From NCBI GenBank assembly GCA_947568835.1, contig CANOQG010000003.1:826001-890000 (forward strand): 64,000 nucleotides of DNA, read 5' to 3'. The stretch is from Protonemura montana (lineage: Eukaryota; Arthropoda; Insecta; Plecoptera; Nemouridae). The notes beneath the pieces are model-generated. The model was given only the letters and a program-made list of their open reading frames with translations, was not told where the DNA came from and searched no databases. This document shows positions 32,042 through 44,217 of this stretch, piece by piece; position 1 is the stretch's first letter; each line of letters starts with the position of its first letter. The position numbers were made by a program, and so were the translations under genes.

Positions 32042-35000
32042 CTTTAAATTGCGATGTTCAACTTTTTAGTTTGTGGGTATATGGCTGGCTGGCTGGGTGG
32101 CTGGGATGTAACCGGCCGCTCTACTGTTTATAGAAATTGCGAAATTCGACTAAAAACGTACGGAAATGGGCTAGAATTTTTCAGAATTAACTTTTCCATT
32201 GGCAGGCGACATTTTTACAGCGATTTAAAATCGTTTTCATGGTGAAAAATTGCTAAATATGACGGCAAGATATCTCAGAGTCAGGCGATGCAACTCGATT
32301 TTTATAACTCTTTTTATACCAAAGTTTTTCTAGCCTGGAGCTCCACGGTTATTTTTCATGCATTCGTATTAAAGTTGTTGATGTAATTGTGCAAAAACAC
32401 ATTCAATTGCGATCGTTTGACGTGAAAAAGAATACATTTTGCTAATAAACTGACAGCTTTGATCAATTGTTTGCTATTTTGACACCACGGCAAGGTGTAC
32501 GAAATCGTGAATGTATCTTTTCGGCAGTGCATTCAGGAAATTCAAACGTCAAATTTAAACGTCAAAGTCAACGTCAATGTCAAATTCTTTTAAAAATCTC
32601 CAAAACTGTAGGGAAAACGTGTGAAATTGGCTCATATTGTCCTTATAGAGTTTTACATCGCGCTACGTCTTTTTTACGATGATTAAAAAGTGCTTTAGTA
32701 TAGTAAAGTATCAAAAATATTGTTGGTGTTCGGCTAGCAAGATACAAAAGAGTCACTTGATTCATCTCGACATTGCATGGTATTGTATATGATTGTATTA
32801 TACTGCATGGTATTGTATGGTATTTTATTGTTATATATGGTATTCTATGGTATTCTATGGTATTTTATAATATTCTATGGAGTTCTATGGTATTCTATGA
32901 TATTGTATGGTATTCTATGGTATTCTATGGTATTTTATAATATTCTATGGAGTTCTATGGTATTCTATGATATTGTATGGTATTCTATGGTATTCTATGG
33001 TATTCTATGGTATTCTATGGTATTCCATGGTATTCCATGGAGTAATATGGTATTCTATGATATTATTTGGTATTCTATAGTCTTCTACGGTATTCTATGG
33101 TATTCTATGGTATTCTATTGTATTCTATTGTATTCTATGGTATTCTATGGTATCCTCTGGAGTTCTATGGTATTCTATGGTAATGAATGGTCTTCTATGG
33201 TCTTCTATGGTATTTTATAATATACTATGGTATTCTATGGTATTCTATGGTATTCTATGGTATTCTATGATATTGTATTGTATTGTTTAGAATTCTATGA
33301 TATTCTATGGTATTTTTGGGTATTCTATGGTATTCTATGGCATTTTATGATATTTTTGGGTATTTTTTGGTGTTCTATGATATTGTATTGTATTCTTTGG
33401 TATTCTATGATATTCTATGGTATTCTATTGCATTTTATGGTATTCTATGATATTGTATGGTATTGTATGGTATTGTATGGTATTGTATGATATTCTATGG
33501 TATTCTCTGGTATTTTAATGGATTTCTATAGTATTCTATGATAGTCTATGGTATTCTATAGTAATCTATGGTATTATTTAGAGTTCTATGGTATTCTATG
33601 ATATTGTATGGTATTGTATGGTATTCTATGGGGTTCTATGGTATTCTATGATATTGTATTCTATTCTATGGTGTTCTATGGTATACTATGGTATTCTATG
33701 GTATTCTATGGAGTTCTATAATATTGTATGATATACTATGATATTCTATGGTATTGTATGGTATTCTATGATATTCTATGGTATTCTTTGGTATTCTCTG
33801 GTATTCTCTGGTACTCTTTGGTATTCTTTGGTATTTTATGGAGTTCTATGGTATTCTATTGTATTCTATGGGGTTCTATGGTATTGTTTGGTATTCTATG
33901 GTATTCTCTGGTATTCTCTGGTATTGTATGGTATTGTGTGGTATTCTATGGTGTTCTATGGTATACTATGGTATACGATGTTATTCTATGGAGTTATATT
34001 GTATTATATGGTATTCTATGGTATTGTATGGTATTCTATGGTATTCTTTGGTATTCTATGGTATTCTATGGTATTCTATGGTATTCTATGGTATTGTATG
34101 GTATTGTTTGGTATTCTATGGTATTCTATGGTATTCTATGGTATTGTATGGTATTGTGTGGTATTCTATGGTGTTCTTTGGTGTGCTATGGTATACTATG
34201 TTATTATATGGAGTTATATTGTATTATATGGTATTCTATGGTATTGTATGGTATTCTATGGTATTCTATGGTATTCTTTTGTATCCTATAGTATTCTATG
34301 GTATTCTATGGTATCCTCTGGAGTTCTATGGTATTCTATGGTAATGAATGGTCTTCTATGGTATTTTATAATATACTATGGTATTCAATGGTATTCTATG
34401 GTATTCTATGGTATTCTATGGTATTTTATGGTATTTTTGGGTATTCTATGGTATTCTATGGCATTTTATGGTATTTTTTGGTATTTTTTTGTGTTCTATG
34501 ATATTTTATTGTATTCTTTGGTATTCTATGATATTCTATGGTATTCTATTGCATTTTATGGTATTATATAATATTGTATGGTATTGTATGGTATTGTTTG
34601 GTATTGTATGATATTCGATGATATTCTATGGTATTTTTATGGATTTCTATAGTATTCTATGATAGTCTATGGTATTCTATAGTAATCTATAGTATTATTT
34701 AGAGTGCTATGGTTTTCTATGATATTGTATGGTATTGTATGGTATTTTTTGGTATTCTCTGGTATTCTATGGTACTCTTTGGTATCCTTTGGTATTTTAT
34801 GGAGTTCAATGGTATTCTATGGTATTCTATGGGGTTCTATGGTATTCTATGATATTGTATTGTATTCTATGGTGTTCTATGGAATACTATGGTATTCTAT
34901 GGTATTCTATAGAGTTCTATAATATTGTATGATATACTATGATATTCTATGGTATTCTATGGTATTCTATGATATTCTATGGTATTCTTTGGTATTCTCT

Positions 35001-36019
35001 GGTATTCTCTGGTACTCTTTGGTATTCTTTGGTATTTTATGGAGTTCTATGGTATTCTATGGTATTCTATGGGGTTCTATGGTATTCTATGATATTGTGT
35101 GGTATTCTATGGTGTTCTATGGTATACGATGTTATTCTATGGAGTTATATTGTATTATATGGTATTCTATGGTATTGTATGGTATTCTATGGTATTCTTT
35201 GGTATGATATGGTATTCTATGGTATTCTATGGTATTATATGGTATTCTATGGTATTGTATGGTATTGTTTGGTATTCTATGGTATTGTTTGGTATTCTAT
35301 GGTATTCTCTGGTATTGTATGGTATTGTATGGTATTGTGTGGTATTCTATGGTGTTCTATGGTATACGATGTTATTCTATGGAGTTATATTGTATTATAT
35401 GGTATTCTATGGTATTGTATGGTATTCTATGGTATTCTTTGGTATTCTATGGTATTCTATGGTATTCTATGGTATTCTATGGTATTCTTTGGTATTGTAT
35501 GGTATTGTTTGGTATTCTATGGTATTCTATGGTATTCTATGGTATTGTGTGGTATTCTATGGTATTCTATGGTGTTCTTTGGTGTGCTATGGTATACTAT
35601 GTTATTCTATGGAGTTATATTGTATTATATGGTATTCTATGGTATTCTTTGGTATTCTATGGTATTCTATGGTATTCTATGGTATTCTATGGTATTCTAT
35701 GGTATTCTATGGTATACTTTGGTATTCTATGGAGTTCTATGATATTGTATGGTATTGTATGGTATTCTTTGGTATGCTATGTTATTGTTTGGTATTTTAT
35801 GGTGTTCAATAGTATTCTATGATATTGTTTGGTATTCTATGGTATTCTATAGAATTCTATGGTTTTCAATGGTATTCAATGGTATTGTATGGTATTGTAT
35901 GGCTGTGGTCCTTTTAAGAGGCTTTGGATAGGGCATCAAAGAAAATTCGAGACACGTTTAAACCAAAATGCCCACACCCTCAAAATCTTAAGGTGCCGTT
36001 AGGCAGCGGGTACTGCTAG
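32025..36019 (+). mobile_element. N3: non-autonomous unit
   Basis: Leader 32025-32770 of the N2-N6 type, decamer array 32771-35900, then CTGTGGTCCTTTTAAGAGGC and the terminal block 35936-36019. It is almost identical to N5 (3995 versus 3996 bp). Confidence 0.75.
32771..35900 (+). repeat. Decamer satellite array of N3
   Basis: A higher-order repeat is clear. GGTATACGATGTTATTCTAT occurs at about 35121 and 35361, exactly 240 bp (24 decamers) apart, with related copies near 33971, 34191 and 35591. A second long repeat joins ~33520-33850 to ~34660-34820 and ~34910-35050. Confidence 0.95.
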
Positions 36020-36036
36020 TTAACCTTATATAAAAG
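35992..36036 (+). other. Unit junction 6 (N3/N4)
   Basis: GGCAGC hairpin form. CTAG at 36016-36019, TATA-like box at 36027-36036. N follows N here, so the junction does not depend on gene units. Confidence 0.8.
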
Positions 36037-39000
36037 CTTTAAAATTGTGATGTTCAACTTTTTAGTTTGTGGGTGGGTGGCTGGGTGGATGGGTGGCTGG
36101 GATGTAACCGGCCGCTCTACTGGTTATGGAAATTGCGAAATGCCACTCAAAACGTACGGAAATGGGCTAGAATTTTTCAGAATTAACTTTTCCATTGGCA
36201 GGCGACATTTTGACAGCGATTTGAAATCGTTTTCATGGTGAAAAGTTGCTAAATATGACGGCAAGATATCTCAGAGCCAGGCGATACAGCTCGATTTTTA
36301 AAACTCTTTTTATACCAAAGTTTTTCTAGCCTTGAGCTCCACGGTTATTTTTCATGCATTTGTAATAAAGTTGTTGATGTAATTGAGCAAAAACACATGC
36401 AATTGCGATCGTTTAACGTGAAAAAGAATTAATTTTGCTAATAAACTGACAGCTTTGATCAATTGTTTGCTTTTTTGACACCACGGCAAGGTGTACGAAA
36501 TCGTGAATGTATCTTTTCGGCAGTGCATTCAGGAAATTCAAACGTCAAATTTAAACGTCAAAGTCAACGTCAATGTCAAATTCAATTTCAAAATCCCCGA
36601 AACTGAACTGAAAACGTGTGAAATTGGCTTCTATTGTTCAAATACAGTTTAACATCCCGCCACGTCTTTTTCACGATGATTTAAAAGATTTTTAGTATAG
36701 TAAAGTATCAAAAATATTGTTGGTGTTCGGCTATCAAGATACAAAAGAGTCACATGATTGATCTCGACATTGTATGGTATTGTATATGATTGTATTATAC
36801 TGCATGGTATTGTATGGTATTGTATGGTATTGTATGGTATTGTTTGGTATTTTATTGTTATGTATGGTATTCTTTGGTATTGGATGTTTTTGGATGGTAT
36901 TTAATATTATTGTTTGATATTGTATGGTATTGAATGAAAATGTATGGTATTCTTTATTATTCGACAGTATTCTATGGTATTCTATGGTATTCTATGGAAT
37001 TCTATGGTATTCTATGGTGTTCTATGGTGTTCTATGGTGTTATATGGTGTTCTATGGTGTTCTATGGTATTCTATGGTATTGTATGGTATTTTATGGTAT
37101 TCTATAATATTCTATGAATTTCTATGGTATTCTATGGTATTGTATGGTATTGTATGGTATTGTATGGTATTCTAAGGTATTTTTTGGTATTCTATGGTGT
37201 TCTATGGTGTTCAATGGTGTTCTTTGGTGTTCTATGGTATTCTATGATATTGTATGGTATTCTATGGAGTTATATGGTATTCTATGATATTGTATGGTAT
37301 TCTATGATCTTCTATGGTATTCTATGGTATTCAATGGTATTCCATGGTATTTTATAATATTCTACGGAGTTCTAGGGTATTATATGGAGTTAATGGTATT
37401 CTATGGTGTTCTATGGTGTTCTATGGTGTTTTATGGTATTTTTTTGTGTTCTATGGTGTTCTATGGTATACCATGGTATTCTATGGTATTCTTTTGTGTT
37501 CTATGGTATTCTTTGGTGTTCTTTGGTATTCTATGGTATTCTATGGTATTCTATGGTATTTTATAATTTTCTATGGTATTCTATGGAGTTCTATGGTATT
37601 CTATGATATTGTATGGTATTCTATGGTATTCTATGGTATTCTTTGGTATTCTATGGAGTTCTATAGTATTCTATTATAAACTATGGTATTCTATAGAGTT
37701 CTTTGGTATTCTATGATATTCTATGGTATTCTATGGTCTTCTATGGTATTCAATGGAGTTCTATGGTATTCAATGGAGTGCTATAATATTATATGGAGTT
37801 AATGGTATTCTATGGTATTCTATGGTATTCTATGGTATTCTTTAATATTCTAAGAATTTCTATGGTAGTCTATGGTATTGTATGGTATTGTATGGTATTG
37901 TATGGTATTCTAAGGTATTCTTTGGTATTCTATGGTGTTCTATGGTTTTCTATGGTGTTCTTTGGTGTTCTATGGTATTCTATGGTATTTTATGGTATTC
38001 TATGGAGTTATATGGTATTCTATGATATTGTATGGTATTCTATGATCTTCTACGGTATTCTATGGTATTTTATGGTATTCTTTTGTATAATATAATGTAA
38101 TATGGTATTCTATGGTATTCTTTGGTATGCGTTGGTATTCAATGGTATTCCATGGTATTTTATAATATTCTACGGAGTTCTAGGGTATTATATGGAGTTA
38201 ATGTTATTCTATGGTTTTCTATGGTGTTCTATGGTGTTTTATGGTATTCTTTTGTGTTCTATGGTGTTCTATGGTATACTTTGGTATTCTTTGGTGTTCC
38301 ATAGTGTTCTTTGGTGTGCTATGGTATTCTATGGTATTCTATTGTGTTCTATGGTATTCTTTGGTGTTCTATGGTATTCTATGGTTTTATATGGTATTCT
38401 ATGGTATTCTATGGTATTCTATGGTATTCTATAGTATTTTATAATGTTCTATGGTATTCTATGGAGTTATATGGTATTCTATGGTATTCAATGGAGTTCT
38501 ATGGTATTCAATGGAGTTCTATAATATTATATGGAGTTAATGGTATTCTATGGTGTTCTATGGTGTTTTATGGTATTCTATTGTGTTTTATGGTGTTCTA
38601 TGGTGTTCTATGGTATTCAATGGTATTCTATGGTGTTCTATGGTGTGCTATGGTATTCTATTGTGTTCTATGGTATTCTTTTGTGTTATATGGTATTCTA
38701 TGGTAATCTATGGAATTCTATGGTATTCTATGGTGTTCTATGGTGTTTTATGGTATTCTATTGTGTTCTATGGTGTTCTATGGTGTTCTATGGTGTTCTA
38801 TGGTATTCAATGGTATTCTATGGTATTTTATGGTATTTTATGGTATTCTATGGAGTTCTATGGTATTCTATGATATTGTATGGTATTCCATGGTATTCTT
38901 TGGTATTATTTAGAGTTCTTTGGTATTCTATGATATTCTATGGTATTCTATGATATTCTGTGGTATTCTTTGGTATTCTATGGAAATCTATGGAGTTCTA

Positions 39001-40272
39001 TGGTATTCTATGAGGTTCTATGGTATTCTATGGCATTCTTTGGCATTCTATGGTATTCTATGGTATTCTATGGAGTTCTATGGAATTCTATGGTTTTCTA
39101 TGGTATTCTGTTGTAATCTAAGAATTCTATGGTATTCTATGGTATTCTATGGTATTCTAAGGTATTTTATGGTATTATATGGTATTCTATGGTATTCTAT
39201 GGTATTCTTTGGTATTCTTATGTATTCTTTGGTATTCTATGGTATTCTTTAGTATTCTATGGTATTCCAAGGTATTCTATGGAGTTCTATGGTATTCTTT
39301 GATATTGTATGCTATTCTATGGTATTCTATGGTTTTCTATTATATATTATGGTATTCTATGGTATTCTATGGTATTCTATGGTATTCTATGGTTTTCTAT
39401 TATATATTATGGTATTCTATGGTAATCCATGGTATTCTTTGGTATTCTAAGGTATTCTTTGGTATTCTATTGTATTCTTTAGTATTCTTTGGTATTCTAT
39501 GGAATTCTATGATATTGTATGGCATTGTATGGTATTCTATGGTATTCTATAGTATTCTTTGATATTGTATGGTATTCTTTGGTATTTTATGGAATTCTAT
39601 GATATTGTATGGTATTCTATGGTATTCTATGGTTTTATATGGTATTCTATGGTATTGTATTGTATTCTATGGTATTCTATGGTATTCTATGGTATTCTAT
39701 GGTATTGTTTGGTTTTGTTTGGAAGTGTATGGTATTAAATGTTTTTGGATGGTATTCTATGAAATTTTATGGGTTTCTTTGATATAATATGGTTCTCTAT
39801 GGTATTTGGAGGTATTCGATAGTATCATTTGGTATCCTATGATGTTGTATGGAATGGTATGGTATTCCATATGTTCCTATGGGTTTCTATATTATTTTAT
39901 GGTATTTTTTGGTATCCTCTGGTATTTTATGAGTTTTAATGGTTTTCTATGGTTTAAGAAGATACTTTATGGTGTTGTTAGGAATTGAATGGTATTTGAT
40001 GATACAGTTTGGTATTTTTAGGTATTCTATGGTATTGTATGGTATTCTAGGTCCCCTTTGGTATTGTATGATATTGTTTGGTATTTTATGGGTTTGTTTG
40101 GTATTTTATGGCGTTTTATGGTATTTTATTGTATTGAATGGAATTTTATGGTTTTCTTAGGGTTTCTTTGGTATTGAATGGTTTTCTATCAAAGAAAACT
40201 CGAGACACGTTTAAACCAAAATGCCCACTCCCTCAAAATCGTAAGGTGCCGTTAGGCATCGGGTACTGCTAG
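36020..40272 (+). mobile_element. N4: non-autonomous unit
   Basis: Leader 36020-36769 of the N2-N6 type. The decamer array is the longest in the window. Its end is the degenerate type (GGTATTGAATGGTTTTCT) also found in N1 and N6. Terminal block 40189-40272. Confidence 0.75.
36770..40187 (+). repeat. Decamer satellite array of N4
   Basis: About 3.4 kb. The middle is dominated by the TATGGTGTTC variant, with repeated blocks containing TATATGGAGTTAATGG (near 37380, 37790, 38190, 38530), which show higher-order duplication with spacings of roughly 340-410 bp. The last 500 bp matches the ends of N1 and N6. Confidence 0.95.
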
Positions 40273-40289
40273 TTAACCTTATATAAAAG
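40245..40289 (+). other. Unit junction 7 (N4/G3)
   Basis: GGCATC hairpin form on an N unit. CTAG at 40269-40272, TATA-like box at 40280-40289. Confidence 0.8.
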
Positions 40290-41610
40290 CTTTAAAATGT
40301 GATGTTCAACTTTTTAGTTTGTGGGTGGATGGCTGGCTGGGTGGGTGGCTGGCTGGGATGTAACCGGCCGCTCTACTGGTTATAGAAATTGCGAAATTCG
40401 ACTAAAAACGTACGGAAATGGGCTAGAATTTTTCAGAATTAACTTTTACATTGGCGTGCGACATTTTCACAGCGATTAAAAATCGTTTTCATGGTGAAAA
40501 GTTGCTAAATATGACGGCAAGATATCTCGGAGCCAGGCGATGCAGCTCGATTTGATAACTCTTTTAATACTGAAGTTTGTCTAACCTCGAGCTTTGCGGT
40601 GATTTTTTATGCATTCGTAATAAAGTTGTTGATGTAATTGAGCGAAAACACATTCAATTGCGATCGTTTTACGTGAAAAAGAATTAATTTTGCTAATAAA
40701 CTGACAGCTTTGATCAATTGTTTGCTATTTTGACACCACAGCAAGGTGTACGAAATCGTGAATGTATCTTCTCAGCAGTGGATCATCAGGCCAAATTAAA
40801 TGTCAAAATGGGTTGAAATGTCAAACTATCTACTAAAACCCCTTTGTTTCTGGCGAAAATCGGTCAAAAACGACAGGAAATGGTTATAATTTGTACATGA
40901 TTTCGAAGCATTATATGAAACGCGACATTTTTAAGGTGAGTTGATGGCATACGGCGATTTGACAGGATTCCAAATGCCACTTTATATGAAACAGGTAGGT
41001 AAGGAAAAAGTTTGACTCTTTACAGGCGTGAAAATTGTATTTTTATTGCACATTTTGTGTTCAATTGAATTTCTATAGTTTAATTGTGTTTCATAAAGGT
41101 ATAAACATCTTGCCGATTTAAGCCGAAATTGTTCAAATACGATGCGTATTATTCAACCCCAGCCTAGACAAAATTCCACCACCAATTTCAAACGGAAATG
41201 ATATTTCCGACTTTTATGCAAATCACCTGTGGGTTAACTTTCCATTGCCAGCAACCTAAGCATGGAATATGGATTTCTTAACAACCAAACTATACTAAAC
41301 ATGTTTTTTAGAGATTATTCCGACAAATCTTGATTTTGAGTGACAGATCGCAAAAACAGGTGAAAATTCTTTTGCATCGACGTAAGAAGCCGTGAAAAAA
41401 ATTATAATTTTCAAGACTGTCGTGAATTAGCAACAGGTTTTCAAACGCAAAGTGTTTAGTGAGAACATTTTTATTTAAATTTGTGTTTTTTTTACCGCGC
41501 AAATACGTAATTGGTACCTATATCAAGGTACCTATTAATTGTTTTGAATGCGAAAACTCAATGCATTCACAATTTCTTTGGCAATTTTAAAGGCTGTCCT
41601 GAACATTTGG

Positions 41611-42537
41611 CATAGCATAGCACAGCAAAGCATAGCATAGCATAGCAAAGCATAGCATAGCATAGCAAAGCATAGCATAGCATAGCAAAGCATAGCATAG
41701 CATAGCATAGCTTATCAAAGCATAGCATAGCAAAGCAAAGCATATCATAGCAAAGCATAGCATAGCAAAGCAAAGCAAAGCAAAGCATAGCATAGCATAG
41801 CATAGCATACCAAAGCATTGCATAGCATAGCAAAGCATAGCATAGCATAGGTTAGCAAAGCATAGCATAGCAAAGCAAAGCATAGCATAGCATAGCATAG
41901 CATAGCATAGCAAAGCATTGCATAGCATAGCAAAGCAAAGCATAGCATAGCATAGCAAAGCATAGCATAGCATAGCAAAGCATAGCATAGCATAGCATAG
42001 CAAAGCATAGCATAGCATAGCATAGCAAAGCATAGCAAAGCATAGCATAGCAAAGCATAGCAAAGCATAGCATAGCATAGCATAGCAAAGCATAGCAAAG
42101 CAAAGCAAAGCATAGCATAGCATAGCATAGCATAGCATAGCATAGCATAGCATAGCAAAGCATTGCATAGCATAGCAAAGCATAGCATAGCAAAGCATAG
42201 CATAGCATAGCATAGCATAGCATAGCATAGCATAGCAAAGCATATCATAGCAAAGCATAGCATAGCAAAGCATAGCAAAGCATAGCAAAGCATAGCATAG
42301 AATAGCATAGCATAGCTTATCAAAGCATAGCATAGCAAAGCAAAGCACATCATAGCAAAGCATAGCATAGCAAAGCAAAGCAAAGCATAGCAAAGCATAG
42401 CATAGCATAGCATAGCATAGCAAAGCATAGCATAGCATAGCAAAGCATAGCAAAGCAAAGCAAAGCATAGCATAGCAAAGCATAGCATAACATAACATAG
42501 CATAGCATAGCATAGCATAGAATAACAAAGCATAGCA
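41611..42537. repeat. AGCAT pentamer array of G3
   Basis: 927 bp of CATAG and CAAAG pentamers, 4.6 times longer than in G2. The segment around 41711-41790 resembles that around 42316-42390 (both contain AGCTTATCAAAGC), so there is duplication above the pentamer level. Flanked by direct copies of ~75 bp (near 41210 and 42539). Confidence 0.95.
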
Positions 42538-42629
42538 ATCTGACTTTAATGCAAATCACCTGTGGGTTTAATTTCTATTGCTAGCAACCTAAGCATGGAA
42601 TACGGATTTTACAGGTTTTATATCTAGAG

Positions 42630-43024
42630 CTCTATTCAGGTTATTTGAGATCAGCTGGCTGGATCCTATGCTCTATCCAGGTTATTTGAGATCAGCTGGC
42701 TGGATCCTATGTTCTATCCAGGTTATTTGAGATCAGCTGGCTGGATCCTATGCTCTATCCAGGTTATTTGAGATCAGCTGGCTGGATCCTATGCTCTATC
42801 CAGGTTATTTGAGATCAGCTGACTGGATCCTATGCTCTATCCAGGTTATTTGAGATCAGCTGACTGGATCCTATGCTCTATCCAGGTTATTTGAGATCAG
42901 CTGGCTGGATCCTATGGTCTATCCAGGTTATTTGAGATTAGCTGGCTGGATCCTATGCTCTATCCAGGTTATTTGAGATCAGCTGGCTGGATCCTATGCT
43001 CTATCCAGGTTATTTGAGATCAGC
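42630..43024 (+). repeat. 41-bp tandem repeat of G3, about 9.6 copies
   Basis: Starts fall at 42630 and every 41 bp to 42999 with few differences (GGCTGG or GACTGG in the centre). G2 has about 2.6 copies. Confidence 0.93.
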
Positions 43025-43309
43025 TGTTAGTATCTTTACATCTATTGGGCAATGGGCTTTAATAATGCCTTCTGAATGTACATTAAAAGATATATTTTAA
43101 AAAGAAATATATCCCAGGTCTGAGGACCTAGGTAATGGACAAGGGCCATATTTGAGTAATGATCTGGCCATCGGGCATGCCCGCAGAGCATAGGGTAGCT
43201 ACTGGTGAAGAGGCAAAATGCTTATTTAAATCGAAAAGGCCAAAAACTATATTTTCTTATTCATTTTCTTAGTTCTTTGGGTGGTGGTCCCATAAAAGGC
43301 TTTAAAAAG
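43025..43309 (+). other. Segment resembling the G-unit 3' region, G3
   Basis: Same relic as in G2: GGGCCATATTTGAG, ATCGGGCATGCCC and GCATAGGGTAGCTACT near 43144-43203. No gene. Confidence 0.55.
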
Positions 43310-43721
43310 GCACAGGTGCATATTTTGTGTTCAATTGTGTTTCTTTAATGAGTTTTCAGATAAATTTAGTAGTGATTTAACGCGTAATTAATTAGTTAAC
43401 CTCTAAAGACACATTATTATGATCACTGACCACAATAATTTGACTTCTGGCTTCATTCATTTACAGCGTGTAGCATCGACAGCTTCTTATGGCACGTAAT
43501 TTAAATCGTCGCGCGTGGTGTTCAAGTTTGAATTTACGTGACGTCATTTTACGTAGCGGGTTGTTGGTTACCGCTTTTTGATCGGCATCTACGCTCGGCA
43601 ATTAGTCACACTCCCAAAGCTCGCCAACCGCCATTTGCTAAAGCAGTTAGTCTAGCATGAGAGTGTGGATTACCTACACGGCGAAACACTCTTGTGGGGA
43701 AGAATTTCGTCGCTATTCAAG
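43310..43721 (+). promoter_or_regulatory. Probable promoter and first exon of G3
   Basis: Aligned with G1 and G2. Palindromic CRE at 43539-43546. Ends at the probable donor TTCAAG|GTAATC. Confidence 0.5.
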
Positions 43722-44217
43722 GTAATCTTATTTCAGATTTAATTTGCATGTCACAATATCCAGTAATAGTCAACCACTGATATCATCAAGTGATTCAATT
43801 ATTTATAGTGATTTTATAGCGTTTAGCTTCTTAATTATTAAAATTATCGTTCATCATCAAGACTGGAAAGCATACATTTTGCCCGTCTTGTGGATATTTC
43901 CATGACGTCATTTTTACGTAACATGATGCAATCGCTCGACGCGATTCTCATCCCCCTCCCCAACCCTCCCATGCCCACCGTTCCAACAATTAGAAGTGTG
44001 TTCAACATGGCGTCCAAGCTCGCATTCGAAGCAAATTAGCATATTTCTTTGTAAAGAAACTGAAGTGATTGTTGTGCATATTAAAGCATACATTTAGCCT
44101 GGCATGATATTTGCGTGAGGTCATTTTTATTGAACATGGCGGTCGGTTCGTGCTCAACCATTCCCGCGTCAGCTCGGCTACGCTAGGCATTACTAAAGCC
44201 TCGCTTTCTTTACACAG
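43722..44217 (+). other. Probable 5'UTR intron of G3
   Basis: 496 nt, as in G2, with TTTCTTTACACAG just before the ATG. Second CRE at 43903-43910. Confidence 0.5.

Larger units (their letters stand above)
30975..36465 (+). repeat. Near-identical duplicated block, copy 1
   Basis: About 5.49 kb covering the end of G2, all of N3 and the start of N4 matches 50803-56294 with only about four differences seen by eye. The offset is 19,828 bp (19,829 after a one-T insertion near 54306). Outside the block the units differ far more. Confidence 0.9.

Noticed and set aside
41587-42528. Minus-strand ORFs of MLCYA repeats (up to 313 residues)
   Set aside because: Same artefact from the AGCAT/AGCAA pentamer: no stop codon in the reverse strand, no other coding signal.
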